Assembly: GCA_048498555.1 (NCBI GenBank)
Contig: JBEHXT010000004.1
Span: 186,001-250,000 of the forward strand
Reading direction: 5' to 3'
DNA: 64,000 bases
Source: Danxiaibacter sp048498555
Lineage (GTDB): Bacteria > Bacteroidota > Bacteroidia > Chitinophagales > Chitinophagaceae
Part shown: positions 36,090 through 45,982 of the stretch, one piece after another
How positions within the stretch are numbered: the stretch's first letter is position 1
Layout of the letters: each line of letters starts with the position of its first letter
Translations under genes and position numbers: made by a program
The notes under the pieces: generated by a model
Database searches by the model: none
What the model was told of the DNA's origin: nothing
What the model saw: the letters and a program-made list of their open reading frames with translations, nothing else

Positions 36090-39000
36090 TTATCTACCCA
36101 GTTTAATGAATTTTCCTGAAAATTTTTCATTGTCAATGAGCACGGTGACAAAGTAAGATCCACCGGCAAGGCTTGAAATATCAAGCTTTTCGGCCCAGGA
36201 AGAACCACGTTTTTCAGCGCAATCCTTTCGAAGCACTACCCTTCCTGACATATCTGTAATATGAACGGTTACCTTACCCTTTGCTGTATTAACAATAGAT
36301 AGATTCAGCAGATCATTCGTTGGCACCGGCGATAACTTCAATGGTTGCGCATTAGGTTCATTCACATCCAGAGAAATTTCAGGCCTGGAAAGTTGTTCTC
36401 CATTTGCCACACGCCCTCCTGCACCCAACGCAACGGTGAATGTTACTGTTTGAGAATTGCTTCCACCTTTATCCGTTACTTTAACGCGATAGGTATATGT
36501 GCCGTTTGTAAGATTGGTAACATTAGTTATCGACTGAGTTGGGCTAACAATGATTGCATTTTTGGGGCCTGACATATAATTCCATAGCCAGGATGTAATA
36601 GTGCGCCCAGGTACTGTATATGAACCCGACGCATCCAATGTAACAGAAGAAGTGGTAACAGTGCCCGGGTTAACGATAACGGCTACAGGTCCGGTGGCTG
36701 CAGCCTGATTAACTGCTACCGTCGCAGTAGTGGAATCCTTTTGCCCGGTACCATTGGATACAGCCAATGAAAACAGGTACATTCCCGCGGCCATTTTGCT
36801 AACCTTAAACACAGGCACAGTTTGGTTGCCTGAAACATATCCCGCAGGCCCGGAAACAACTCGCCAGTTATAAATTAGTCCACCATTACTGCTGGTTGAC
36901 CCACTGCCATCTAATGCAACTGAATCAACGGGAAGGGTAATAGAAGCAGGTGCATTTATCACTGCATGTACGGTTGGAGTAGCAGCCGGATTTACAATAA
37001 CTGTGGACGTAGTAGAGTCTCTTTGTCCTGTAGCATTGTTAACGGTCAATATAAACACATACGTTCCCGCAGCCATTTTGCTAACCTTAAACACAGGCAC
37101 TGTTTGGTTGCCTAAAATATATCCCGCAGGCCCGGAAACAACTCGCCAGTTATAAACCAGCCCGCCATTACTACTGGTTGAGGCACTGCCATCTAACGCA
37201 ACAGAATCTACAGGAAGCGTAATTGAACCCGGCGCATTTATTACAGCATGTACTGTTGGAGTAGCGGCAGGATTTACAACAACAGTAGCTGTAGTAGAGT
37301 CTCGTTGTCCCGTAGCATTGTTAACAGTCAACATAAACACATACGTTCCTGCGGCCATTTTGCTAATCTTAAACACAGATACAGTTTGGTTGCCTAAAAC
37401 ATACCCCGCAGGGCCGGAAACAACTCGCCAGTTATAAACCAGCCCGCCATTACTACTGGTTGAGGCACTGCCATCTAACGCCACAGAATCAACGGGAAGC
37501 GTAATAGAACCCGGCGCATTTATAACAGCCTGCACTGTTGGGCCGGAAGAATTAACAGTAACCGCTGTCGTGTCTGCATCCTGAAGTCCTGTGCCATTCT
37601 TTGTAGTAAGGACTACTTTGTATGTGCCGGTTTTCATTTTTGTCATCTTAAACAAAGCGGCATCTATACTGCCTGTAGTATAGCCGGCAGGGCCAGAAAG
37701 GACTACCCAGTTGTAACTAATGTTGCCATTACTACTGGTAGATGAACTGCCATCAAGAAAAACCGAATCCAGGGGAAGCGTAATAGACGTTAATCCGGTA
37801 ATGACGGCATGTATATTGGTGGCTGACGGGTTAACCGTAAATGTTACACGGCCACTACCACTTCCCTTTGTGTCGCTTACTTTCACCTGGAAAGTATAGG
37901 TTCCACTTACCAGGTTGCTTACCTTAACTATCGGCCCCGTATTACTTTCCAGGACATAGGTTCTGGGGCCGGATATATAGTTCCAATCCCATTTAGAAAT
38001 TGTCCGCCCCGTAGCAGAATAAGATGCAGATGCATCCAATTTAACAGATGTTGCTGCAACAAGCCCTGGGTTTCTTATCACTGCCACCGGGCCTGTAACA
38101 GTCGCATTCTTTACTACCACTGAAACAGTGTCAGATGATTCATAACCCCTGTTATTGATCACTTTTAAAACGAAATCATACACGCCGGCTACAAGCTTGC
38201 TTACCTTAACTGTTTTACTTGTGGTGCTATTAAATACATATCCTGTATTACCCGAAATACAAGACCAGTTGTACGATGCAATTGTCCCCAACGGATCGTA
38301 TGATGCGCTGCCATCCAGCGTTACCGAATCAACCGGTAGTTGAATAGATGGTGGCGCCTGCACAACAGACAACGGCCTCGGCCCCTGAACGGTAACAACT
38401 AACGAGTTGGATGTTGCAGAGATTCCTTTATTGTTAGATGCTGTTAATTGAATTGCGTATGTTCCCTTGGATAGCTTGGTGAGTGTTGCAACTGGCGAGG
38501 TGCTATTACTAAGCACATAACCCGGCGGGCCTGAAACCACCTTCCATTTATACGAAATAATCAAAGCACCGCTATCGGTCGAAGAGGCTGATCCGTCAAG
38601 CGTTATTGAACCCACCGGCAGTGTTACCGTATCAGGCACAGAAATATATGGATATACATTCGTCTTTACCGTGTCTGCGCCCCTGGTATACTGCAGAAGC
38701 CATTCATACACATTAACGCCCCGCGGCCTGAAATTGGGGTCAAATAATTGGGTCCAGCTATCATGCCCATAAACACCAAATGTATCCAGCAATGGTTGAG
38801 GATTCATTGGCGGAGAGTAAGCTTTCAAAAAGTTGTTCCACCACAACGTGTATGTGTAAGGTATTGTTGGGTCTTGCGTATTGGTTGCCAGCCACACCGG
38901 CAGGTTTGATGCAGCTATATTCGTAGCTGCAAGGGTATCGTCACTCCAGTCGGTTGATGCAGCAACCAATCCGGCAACAGCATTTGCATTGCTCATAGAA

Positions 39001-39497
39001 GAGCTGGCTGAGTATAAGATGCGCCCCGCGCCTAAACTCAGGCCCGTTAGGTAGATCCTCGAATCATCAATGCGATAATGATGCCTTATGTAATTCAGGA
39101 GTATATTGTAGTCCTGCGCCGTTTCAATGGCAGTGTTTTGTAGCTGCGGAGAAATTACAATGAACGAATAGCTTTGACCATCTACGGTTATGCTTTTTGG
39201 AAATGCACCGTCGTTTATTACTTTCGGTGGCCCGTAGGTTAATACCAGTTGCAAATCAGTTTGTGAACCATTACCCCTTTCTGCCTTCCCATGAAAAAAC
39301 AACAATAGCGGATATGTTTTATTCGATGTGGCATAATCAGCTGGCAGGTATTCCCAATACCCCTGGATATTTGGCGAGATAGATGTGGTAATCGGCGTGT
39401 GTGTTTGCGACAAAACATTTATGGTAATAGCGAGGGATAAGAAAAGTACGGTTATCCTTTTATAATCTGGCAGGGCAGGCACAGCTGTGTTTGGCAT
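36090..39497 (-). CDS. T9SS-exported esterase with eight PKD-like repeats
   Basis: 1135 aa paralogue of the preceding gene with the same order: signal peptide, alpha/beta-hydrolase (YPLLLFFHGKAERG, GLSLGAG, TQDPTIPY, GHDSW), eight PKD-like repeats and a type A T9SS sorting domain (LKLSPVPTNDLLNLSI). The hydrolase domains and several repeats are nearly identical between the two proteins. About 100 bp upstream of each gene are also alike (GTTTACAAATTTATAA block), so the duplication included the promoter. The function is inferred as surface esterase/adhesin-like; the substrate is unknown. Confidence 0.85.
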   Translation of the reverse strand: MPNTAVPALPDYKRITVLFLSLAITINVLSQTHTPITTSISPNIQGYWEYLPADYATSNKTYPLLLFFHGKAERGNGSQTDLQLVLTYGPPKVINDGAFPKSITVDGQSYSFIVISPQLQNTAIETAQDYNILLNYIRHHYRIDDSRIYLTGLSLGAGRILYSASSSMSNANAVAGLVAASTDWSDDTLAATNIAASNLPVWLATNTQDPTIPYTYTLWWNNFLKAYSPPMNPQPLLDTFGVYGHDSWTQLFDPNFRPRGVNVYEWLLQYTRGADTVKTNVYPYISVPDTVTLPVGSITLDGSASSTDSGALIISYKWKVVSGPPGYVLSNSTSPVATLTKLSKGTYAIQLTASNNKGISATSNSLVVTVQGPRPLSVVQAPPSIQLPVDSVTLDGSASYDPLGTIASYNWSCISGNTGYVFNSTTSKTVKVSKLVAGVYDFVLKVINNRGYESSDTVSVVVKNATVTGPVAVIRNPGLVAATSVKLDASASYSATGRTISKWDWNYISGPRTYVLESNTGPIVKVSNLVSGTYTFQVKVSDTKGSGSGRVTFTVNPSATNIHAVITGLTSITLPLDSVFLDGSSSTSSNGNISYNWVVLSGPAGYTTGSIDAALFKMTKMKTGTYKVVLTTKNGTGLQDADTTAVTVNSSGPTVQAVINAPGSITLPVDSVALDGSASTSSNGGLVYNWRVVSGPAGYVLGNQTVSVFKISKMAAGTYVFMLTVNNATGQRDSTTATVVVNPAATPTVHAVINAPGSITLPVDSVALDGSASTSSNGGLVYNWRVVSGPAGYILGNQTVPVFKVSKMAAGTYVFILTVNNATGQRDSTTSTVIVNPAATPTVHAVINAPASITLPVDSVALDGSGSTSSNGGLIYNWRVVSGPAGYVSGNQTVPVFKVSKMAAGMYLFSLAVSNGTGQKDSTTATVAVNQAAATGPVAVIVNPGTVTTSSVTLDASGSYTVPGRTITSWLWNYMSGPKNAIIVSPTQSITNVTNLTNGTYTYRVKVTDKGGSNSQTVTFTVALGAGGRVANGEQLSRPEISLDVNEPNAQPLKLSPVPTNDLLNLSIVNTAKGKVTVHITDMSGRVVLRKDCAEKRGSSWAEKLDISSLAGGSYFVTVLIDNEKFSGKFIKLGR

Positions 39498-39726
39498 TTT
39501 AAACAGGATTTAATTCAGTAAAGGGGGGTGCGAAGTATAGAACTAATCTATCATTTAATAGGGGCGTTTACAAATTTATAAAATGCTCATTTGTAATATG
39601 ATTGATTAACTTTCAGATAGATACGTGCGAGGTAAAGACTGCAGTCAGGTATGTTTAAATCTACAATAATACAGCTACAAGCGAAGGGTAATACAGTGAA
39701 GCCGGGAGCTTCACAAGCATTAAAAA

Positions 39727-40101
39727 CTATTCTTCTTCTGTTTGTTCCATCAGCGCTACATAAGCTCCTCCGGGATCTTGTATCACCACAAAAGATGAAG
39801 CCCCCTGCGCATGTCGGGGCCCATCAACAACCCGCCCGCCAAGCTCAATACATTTTTCTATACTTGCCTCAAGATTTTCAACCGTTATATAGTTGAGCCA
39901 TTGCGAAGGCAGGTTTTTATTGGCTCCTTTATTGTGGCAAATTCCGGCCACAGGCTCATCATTGCTCATCATCACATAATCTTCATAGTCTCCCATGCTC
40001 ATGCCGCTTGCAGTCCAGCCAGCAACCTGTTCATAAAAATCCTTTACGCTTTCAGCATTGTCAACTGTAAGATCAAGCCATAAAATTTTACCTGTTTTCA
40101 T
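39727..40101 (-). CDS. VOC (glyoxalase/bleomycin-resistance) family protein
   Basis: 124 aa with the two beta-alpha-beta-beta-beta modules of VOC proteins: KILWLDLTVDNAESVKDFYEQVAGW at the start and LNYITVENLEASIEKCIELGGRVVDGP, then FVVIQDPGGAYVALME at the end. VOC proteins of this length bind a metal and a small substrate; the actual substrate is unknown. It stands alone on the minus strand. A 7-bp hairpin (GTGAAGC/GCTTCAC, 39696-39714) downstream may assist termination. Confidence 0.85.
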   Translation of the reverse strand: MKTGKILWLDLTVDNAESVKDFYEQVAGWTASGMSMGDYEDYVMMSNDEPVAGICHNKGANKNLPSQWLNYITVENLEASIEKCIELGGRVVDGPRHAQGASSFVVIQDPGGAYVALMEQTEEE

Positions 40102-40209
40102 TCTGTAATAATTTTCACGTTGAAGGGAAACTTCATTGTCTTTTATTTTCTCAAATAATATTCCCAGGAGAGAAAGATGCTACTCCTAACAAACCGATGT
40201 CATTAATAA

Positions 40210-41304
40210 TTAGTCATCGAATTTGTGTCCGGCCCGGGGAATTACCATCAGGCTTTTACGGAGTGTTTGCTTGAGCTGTGTCTTCACTATTTGTCCCATT
40301 GTTCTACACCTGAGGAAGAGTGTTTGTTTAAAGTAGTCTGCCAATTCTATGCGAAGCTGTTCAATTTTTTCCGGTTTGGAAATATCATCGGTATTCATGA
40401 TATCCAACAACTCTTTAATCCTGTAGCGTGAAGAGACCAGCCTTATAGTAATCATTGTCCTCTCTTCTGCCTGGTATTGAGATATACTTTCTTTATCCAA
40501 CTGCTTCAATATTTCCTGCACAATCGGGTAATTCTCTTTAAAAAATTGTGGAAGATACAGGTTCTTTCTTCCTTCATAGCTCTGCTGATCAAAATCAATT
40601 GCGCGTATGCGATACTGAAAATCTTCTATGTCAGGTGTTATGTTTATAACAAAATTATAGCTGCGCATATCTCCCAGTAACCGCACAAAACAACGTTCAT
40701 TAAACTTCACAAATTCTTTTGCAAACCTGATAACATTGGTGTCTGATCGATAGAGATAATTTTTGATGAAATCATCACCCGGAATTCCGGGAATATGTTC
40801 TTCCACCAGCGTACTACCTGCGGTTAAAAAAGTGATGCGGTTGGGCGACAACAGGTGCTCCAGCTCAAGGCCATATATGCGGCTGGAATCAGCTTGTTTA
40901 ATGTAATAATGATCGTAGTTATCGTTGTACTTATTTACAATCCGGATTCTAAAAGGATGGCTGTTCCCAAAACTGCAAAAATCTATGCGGGCAACATCCA
41001 GGTGTGTATTGTAACTGAAGTCTCCCTCTGTTTTAAGTATCGCATAAATATCTACAAGCGCTTCGCGCAGGTACTCCCATTCGCGCATATCGTACGTCAC
41101 CGTTTCCCAAAGCGTCTCCTTGCCATTTTTATCTTTAAGGGGAATGGAATAAGTGAAGCGTAGCAGGTCGTTATAACTTGCCGGCAGCTTTACTTCGCGG
41201 CCATATTTCCTAAGATATTGCCGCAGAGAATCGTTGACAGGAAAAATGGGCTTTTTTCTCGAAGGACGTATATGCTCAACCGACTGAAAGTTAACATCTA
41301 CCAT
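40210..41304 (-). CDS. Uncharacterised protein with a divergent kinase-like signature
   Basis: 364 aa, no signal peptide or membrane span, and I do not recognise the family by name. The sequence carries in order what a protein-kinase/aminoglycoside-phosphotransferase fold would need: YYIKQ (Lys136), LELEHLL (Glu147/149), hinge-like EEHIPG (168-173), GDMRSYN (Asp212 with Asn217, the D-x4-N catalytic loop spacing) and AIDFD (Asp237, DFG/IDWE position). The C-terminus is helical and basic. The assignment is inference from motif order only. It lies between a VOC gene and an isoaspartyl peptidase gene, with no informative operon. Confidence 0.6.
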   Translation of the reverse strand: MVDVNFQSVEHIRPSRKKPIFPVNDSLRQYLRKYGREVKLPASYNDLLRFTYSIPLKDKNGKETLWETVTYDMREWEYLREALVDIYAILKTEGDFSYNTHLDVARIDFCSFGNSHPFRIRIVNKYNDNYDHYYIKQADSSRIYGLELEHLLSPNRITFLTAGSTLVEEHIPGIPGDDFIKNYLYRSDTNVIRFAKEFVKFNERCFVRLLGDMRSYNFVINITPDIEDFQYRIRAIDFDQQSYEGRKNLYLPQFFKENYPIVQEILKQLDKESISQYQAEERTMITIRLVSSRYRIKELLDIMNTDDISKPEKIEQLRIELADYFKQTLFLRCRTMGQIVKTQLKQTLRKSLMVIPRAGHKFDD

Positions 41305-41349
41305 GCGGTGAAATTACGACTTGGATTTGGATTTTGGGTTAGGGAGAGA

Positions 41350-41400
41350 GATTGTCTGGACCGGGATTATAGGATTAGTGGATTAACGGGATGGGGATAA
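41350..41400. repeat. AATCC/CCAGACAA element, inverted copy
   Basis: GATTGTCTGGACCGGGATT (41350-41368) followed by AGGATTAGTGGATTAACGGG is the reverse complement type of the elements at 18593 and 29277. It lies just upstream of the kinase-like gene. Confidence 0.55.
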
Positions 41401-41512
41401 AAGTAAAAATTCAAAAGTCCAAATTAAAACTGCAATTGTGAGGCAATTGAGTAAACATGTGCAGTGTAAAGCTGAACGTTTTGAATTTTTACTTTTTAAT
41501 TTTGAATTGGTC

Positions 41513-42550
41513 TCAGTCGCGATAAATAAATATCTCTATCGTTCCATCTTTCTTGATCGCGCCGCGATACATGCCGGCGGTGTTGAATGGCATAGCCATG
41601 TTGCCATTTTTGTCGAGCGCAATTAGTCCACCATCGCCACCAAGCTTACCAACTTTTTCAATGACTGTTTTACCCGCCTCACTAACGGAAAGTCCTTTGT
41701 ATTCCATCAATGCAGAAAGATCGTGCGCCACTACATTTCTTATATAAAACTCGCCCCAGCCGGTGCAGGAAACTGCAACGGTGTTATTGTTGGCATAAGT
41801 GCCGGCACCGATGATTGGCGCATCACCAACACGGCCGTATTTTTTATTGGTCATTCCTCCGGTGGAAGTTCCGGCAGCGAGGTCTCCATTATTATCCAAT
41901 GCCACACAACCTACGGTTCCAAATTTGTAATCGACATTAATAATGCCGAATTTCTTTTGATCAGTTTGTTTATTAAAACTATGATCCAACTTCGCCTTAA
42001 TCGAATCTTCTTTCAATGCTTTCTGCAATCCATCCCAGCGTTCTTTTGTCCAAAAGTATTTCGGATCAACAATTTGCAGGCCTGCTTCTTTAGCAAATTG
42101 TTCCGCTCCTTTTCCAATCAACATAACATGTTCAGACTTTTCCATAACTGCCCTTGCAGCGCTGATCGGATTTCTAATAGTAGTAACACCAGCCACCGAG
42201 CCGGCAGCAAGCGTACGTCCATTCATAATCGCTGCATCCAGTTCATTGCGTCCGTCGTGTGTAAACACCGCACCTTTACCGGCATTAAAATGTGGATCAT
42301 CTTCCAGCACACGAATTGTTGCTTCTACTGCGTCAATGCTCGGCTTCCCTGCCTTCAACAGCGCATAACCAGTTTCCAAAGCCTTCTGCAAAACAGCACG
42401 ATAAACAGCTTCTTTTTCCGGTGTCATATTCTGACGCGTAATTGTTCCGGCGCCGCCATGGATCACCAAAACATAATCGCCTTTTTGTTGAGCATACAAC
42501 GAAGACAAAATAACAAGGCAGCAGGCAAAAAATAAAAACAGACGTTTCAT
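41513..42550 (-). CDS. Isoaspartyl peptidase / plant-type L-asparaginase
   Basis: 345 aa with a signal peptide (MKRLFLFFACCLVILSSLYAQ). It is an Ntn-hydrolase precursor: VIHGGAG at the N-terminus, NAGKGAVFTHDGRNELDAAIM, the autocleavage site GTVGC (Thr becomes the catalytic N-terminus) and DAPIIGAGTYANN plus TGWGEFYIRN for substrate binding. It degrades isoaspartyl dipeptides and asparagine; periplasmic location is suggested by the signal peptide. Length and motif order are normal. Confidence 0.92.
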   Translation of the reverse strand: MKRLFLFFACCLVILSSLYAQQKGDYVLVIHGGAGTITRQNMTPEKEAVYRAVLQKALETGYALLKAGKPSIDAVEATIRVLEDDPHFNAGKGAVFTHDGRNELDAAIMNGRTLAAGSVAGVTTIRNPISAARAVMEKSEHVMLIGKGAEQFAKEAGLQIVDPKYFWTKERWDGLQKALKEDSIKAKLDHSFNKQTDQKKFGIINVDYKFGTVGCVALDNNGDLAAGTSTGGMTNKKYGRVGDAPIIGAGTYANNNTVAVSCTGWGEFYIRNVVAHDLSALMEYKGLSVSEAGKTVIEKVGKLGGDGGLIALDKNGNMAMPFNTAGMYRGAIKKDGTIEIFIYRD

Positions 42551-43005
42551 GTAGTAGTAGATTTAACTCTTGTTGATTTGTTTGTTAGTGAAGTTACGCG
42601 CAAAGAAGGATGATCGTTCATCATCGAAATAAATATATTTCAGTTCAATTTTTTTATGCACAAAAAGTTTATAGCTTTGCATGGTATTACTTTACAAACC
42701 CAAACTTCAGTGGAGGGTTTTACATATGCTTGAACAATAACTACATATCACGTTGACATCTTCGGAGTTTCTTTCCGGGCATTTATTTCTATTCTGCATT
42801 GATGTTTCTCTGAACCTTTTGTAACCACTTACAAACGCGTAGTATCAGTCTATGAAACTTTTGCGTGGATTACTGCAGATCGTGAAATATTCCTGTCGTC
42901 AACAAATTCCAGTCATTTTTTATTCGCGCATAGCGTAGAGGAATTCTATTGCCCTCATCACGTTGCGCATAATCGCCGCATAACAATGCGGCTTAATACA
43001 ACAGA
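42551..43005. other. 455-bp gap upstream of rtcB
   Basis: Between divergent genes. It holds a plus-strand TAGCTTTG -7 box at 42672-42679 directly followed by ATG (42681) opening a 19-codon ORF, but no longer gene. The rest shows no repeat or RNA gene that I can identify. It may be a long rtcB leader, a small RNA or a decayed gene. Confidence 0.4.
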
Positions 43006-44412
43006 ATGAAAACTGTTATACAACTTAAAGAGTTAAGCAAGCTGGGCTATACAACAGATATCAGCCGCAGCCTTGCAGTCAATATTATATCAAAGCATTG
43101 CAAGCATGAATCCAGGCAAGCAGTTGCGGAAATTTTAAAAAACATTTTGCTAGCCCCTTCACAATGGAAAACGCATGAAATATGGGGAAAGCTGGCTCAA
43201 CATTTCTCACCGGACGAAGAAGAATCTAAGGCAAGTTTCTATACGCTGAAAGATGAAAGATCTTCTGCCCGCTGCAAAGTATATGGCGCGAAAAACATTG
43301 ATACTTCAGCAAAACAACAGATGAACATTGCACTTCAATTACCGATAGCGGTGAAAGGAGCATTAATGCCTGACGCACATGCCGGATATGGATTGCCCAT
43401 TGGTGGCGTGCTCGCAACAGCGAACGCCGTAATACCTTATGCTGTTGGTGTTGACATAGGCTGCCGCATGGCGCTTACCATCTTCAATAAGAACGAAAAG
43501 TATGTTCAACGCTATGCGCACCAAACAAAAGAAGCCATTAAACAATGGACACATTTTGGAACTGAAGGCGCACTTGATGTTAAGCAGGAACATGCTGTAT
43601 TGGATGGCCCCTTCTTTCAGGCTACTTCTTTGCTGCGCGAGTTAAAAGGCAAAGCAGCAAGACAATTAGGAAGCTCTGGTAGCGGCAATCATTTTGTTGA
43701 ATTCGGTGCAATTGAATTGTTCAACAACAATTCACTGCAAGTGCCCGCAGGAAAATATACAGCGCTTCTGTCTCATTCTGGCTCCCGCGGTTTGGGCGCA
43801 GCAATCGCCATGCATTATTTACAAATAGCCAGAGATATTTGCAAACTTCCAAGGGAAGCGCAACAATTGGCCTGGTTGGACATGAATAAAGAAGAAGGCG
43901 AAGAGTATTGGTTGAGCATGAACCTTGCCGGCGAGTATGCAAAAGCATGCCATGAACGGATTCACGCAAACCTTACCAAAGCGCTGGGCTTGCAACCACT
44001 GGCCAATATAAGCAATCATCACAATTTTGCATGGAAAGATGTTGTTGATGGCCAGGAAGTAATTGTGCATCGCAAAGGCGCAACACCTGCGCATGCAGGA
44101 GAAATGGGCATTATTCCCGGAAGCATGGCAACACCTGGTTACCTGGTTTGCGGTAAAGGGAATCCAGAATCGCTATACTCTGCTTCGCACGGAGCCGGCC
44201 GCGAAATGAGCAGGAAAAAAGCAAAGGAAACTTTTACCAATTCTTCATTGAAAAAAATATTATCGCAGGCGGATATAACACTCATCGGCGGTAGTACGGA
44301 AGAGGCGCCGGGCGCTTACAAAAACATCGATACAATTATTTCAGCTCAAACAGAACTTGTTGAGATACAAGGAAAGTTTATGCCAAAGATTGTACGAATG
44401 AATAAGGAGTAA
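43006..44412 (+). CDS. rtcB: RtcB family RNA-splicing ligase
   Basis: 468 aa. RtcB motifs in order: MPDAHAGYGLPIGGVL, GVDIGCRM (metal Cys; the more common text is GCGM), GSSGSGNHFVE, LLSHSGSRGLG, NHHNFAW, VHRKGATPAHAGEMGIIPGSM, SASHGAGREMSRKKA. The enzyme joins RNA 2',3'-cyclic phosphate or 3'-phosphate to 5'-OH ends with GTP and Mn2+. In bacteria it acts in RNA repair. The partner archease or RtcR regulator is not present here. A long non-coding leader precedes it. Confidence 0.92.
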   Translation: MKTVIQLKELSKLGYTTDISRSLAVNIISKHCKHESRQAVAEILKNILLAPSQWKTHEIWGKLAQHFSPDEEESKASFYTLKDERSSARCKVYGAKNIDTSAKQQMNIALQLPIAVKGALMPDAHAGYGLPIGGVLATANAVIPYAVGVDIGCRMALTIFNKNEKYVQRYAHQTKEAIKQWTHFGTEGALDVKQEHAVLDGPFFQATSLLRELKGKAARQLGSSGSGNHFVEFGAIELFNNNSLQVPAGKYTALLSHSGSRGLGAAIAMHYLQIARDICKLPREAQQLAWLDMNKEEGEEYWLSMNLAGEYAKACHERIHANLTKALGLQPLANISNHHNFAWKDVVDGQEVIVHRKGATPAHAGEMGIIPGSMATPGYLVCGKGNPESLYSASHGAGREMSRKKAKETFTNSSLKKILSQADITLIGGSTEEAPGAYKNIDTIISAQTELVEIQGKFMPKIVRMNKE

Positions 44413-44512
44413 TTAAAGCTTTAAAATTTTTTAATTGAAGAAAAACACTGGCTTTAAAGTCAGCTTTACATTATGTGTAAGAACAACAATTCAGATAACG
44501 CTTTTAAACAAA

Positions 44513-45979
44513 CTATAATAACGGCGAGAGCATTCTTGCCGTTTTTTCAAACATCACTTTTAAGAAAGCACGTTTTTCCCATCTTACAATATCAATGCGT
44601 TCGGCATGTTGCAGGTCATCATAAAAAGCTTTGGTTAGCTGTTTAGCAATATTCGGATCGTAAATAAAAGCATTCACTTCAAAGTTTAACTCAAAGCTTC
44701 GGTAGTCCATGTTGGCGGTACCTACAGCTGCAACTGCACCGTCGTAGACGAGTGTTTTGGCGTGGATAAATCCCTTCCTGTAAAAGTAAATTTCAACACC
44801 TGCATCCAGCAAGTCATCATAATAAGAATGGGCCGCAGCATTTACAAATCTTGAATCGGAAATGCCCGGAACCAGCAACTTCACTGATATGCCACTCAGC
44901 GCAGCAACGATCAGCGCATCCAGTAAACTATCACCAGGAATAAAGTAAGGAGTGGTAATCAATATTTCCTTTTTTGCAAGGTTGATAGCTTGCAACAATG
45001 AAAATAAAATCCCCGGCGTTTTTGAATCGGGGCCGCCGGCAGCTATTTGCACGAACGTATCCGTTTCAAATGGCTTTTGCTTCGGAAAAAACATTTTGGT
45101 GGGTTGCAGTTGTTGATCACTACAAAAGTTCCAGTCACATAAAAACAGGTACTGCAAGTACAGGCAGCCTTCTCCATCTATGCGCAAATGCGTATCGCGC
45201 CAAAAAATCCTGTTCTTCTTATTACCATTGTTGATATATCTGTCGCTAATATTAATACCGCCAACAAAAGCCGTTTTTCCGTCGATGATAATAATTTTTC
45301 TGTGGTTGCGATAATTCAGGCGATTGGCAAACAATAAGAACAATACCCTGTAAAAAGGATAAGCTTCTATGCCATTTTCTATGAGCTTGGGTACAAGCTT
45401 TCTTCGTATAGAGCTGCTTCCGAAGTCGTCATAAATAAATCTCACTTCCACTCCTTCGCTTGCTTTTTGAATAAGAATATCTTTTACCGCATTTCCTATT
45501 TCATCATCTTCAAAAATGTAGTATTCGATGTGTATATGATTTTTTGCCCCCTTCAATGCTTCCAGCACTTCAGGAAATTTTTCTTCCCCGTTAAAAAGCA
45601 ATTTAACGTGGTTGTTTTCTGTAAGTGGGCTCATGTTATCTTTTAACAACAGGCAGGCTAGTTCCCGGTTTTTCTTTATCTCAGGCGGGTTTGCCGCTAA
45701 TATTTCCTCGGTTGATTTTTGTATCTCCGCCTCCATTTTCTGTTGCAGCGTATCATCCGCCAGCAGCTTCTTACTGTATAGGTTACGCTTGCGATAATTA
45801 ATACCCAGGAAAAAATAGGAAATCATTCCTACAAACGGAACAAATATGGCAAACAGCAGATAGGCCAGTGTTTTAGTGCTTGTTCTTGTATCATAAATGA
45901 TCCTTAAACAAACTATAATAAGAATTACCAGGTACGTTACTTCGGCAATTAACAGCCAATCAATATTCTTAAAAGACAT
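44513..45979 (-). CDS. cls: Cardiolipin synthase (phospholipase D family)
   Basis: 488 aa. Two N-terminal membrane helices (LLIAEVTYLVILIIVCL and LAYLLFAIFVPFVGMISYFFLG, the PLD-N domain) followed by two HxK(x)4D motifs: NHRKIIIIDGKTAFVGGINISD and HAKTLVYDGAVAAVGTANMD. It condenses two phosphatidylglycerols to cardiolipin at the inner membrane. The start is only 3 bp after the stop of the DUF457 gene, so the two are co-transcribed. It converges on rtcB. Confidence 0.93.
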   Translation of the reverse strand: MSFKNIDWLLIAEVTYLVILIIVCLRIIYDTRTSTKTLAYLLFAIFVPFVGMISYFFLGINYRKRNLYSKKLLADDTLQQKMEAEIQKSTEEILAANPPEIKKNRELACLLLKDNMSPLTENNHVKLLFNGEEKFPEVLEALKGAKNHIHIEYYIFEDDEIGNAVKDILIQKASEGVEVRFIYDDFGSSSIRRKLVPKLIENGIEAYPFYRVLFLLFANRLNYRNHRKIIIIDGKTAFVGGINISDRYINNGNKKNRIFWRDTHLRIDGEGCLYLQYLFLCDWNFCSDQQLQPTKMFFPKQKPFETDTFVQIAAGGPDSKTPGILFSLLQAINLAKKEILITTPYFIPGDSLLDALIVAALSGISVKLLVPGISDSRFVNAAAHSYYDDLLDAGVEIYFYRKGFIHAKTLVYDGAVAAVGTANMDYRSFELNFEVNAFIYDPNIAKQLTKAFYDDLQHAERIDIVRWEKRAFLKVMFEKTARMLSPLL

Positions 45980-45982
45980 ATG

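Noticed and set aside
39696..39714. GTGAAGC/GCTTCAC hairpin as terminator of the VOC gene
   Set aside because: No U-tract follows on the minus strand, so it was mentioned with the gene rather than called separately.
41723..42535. 270-codon plus-strand ORF
   Set aside because: It is the antisense of the isoaspartyl peptidase gene, whose motifs are unambiguous, and its sequence is low-quality Cys/Ser/Asn-rich.
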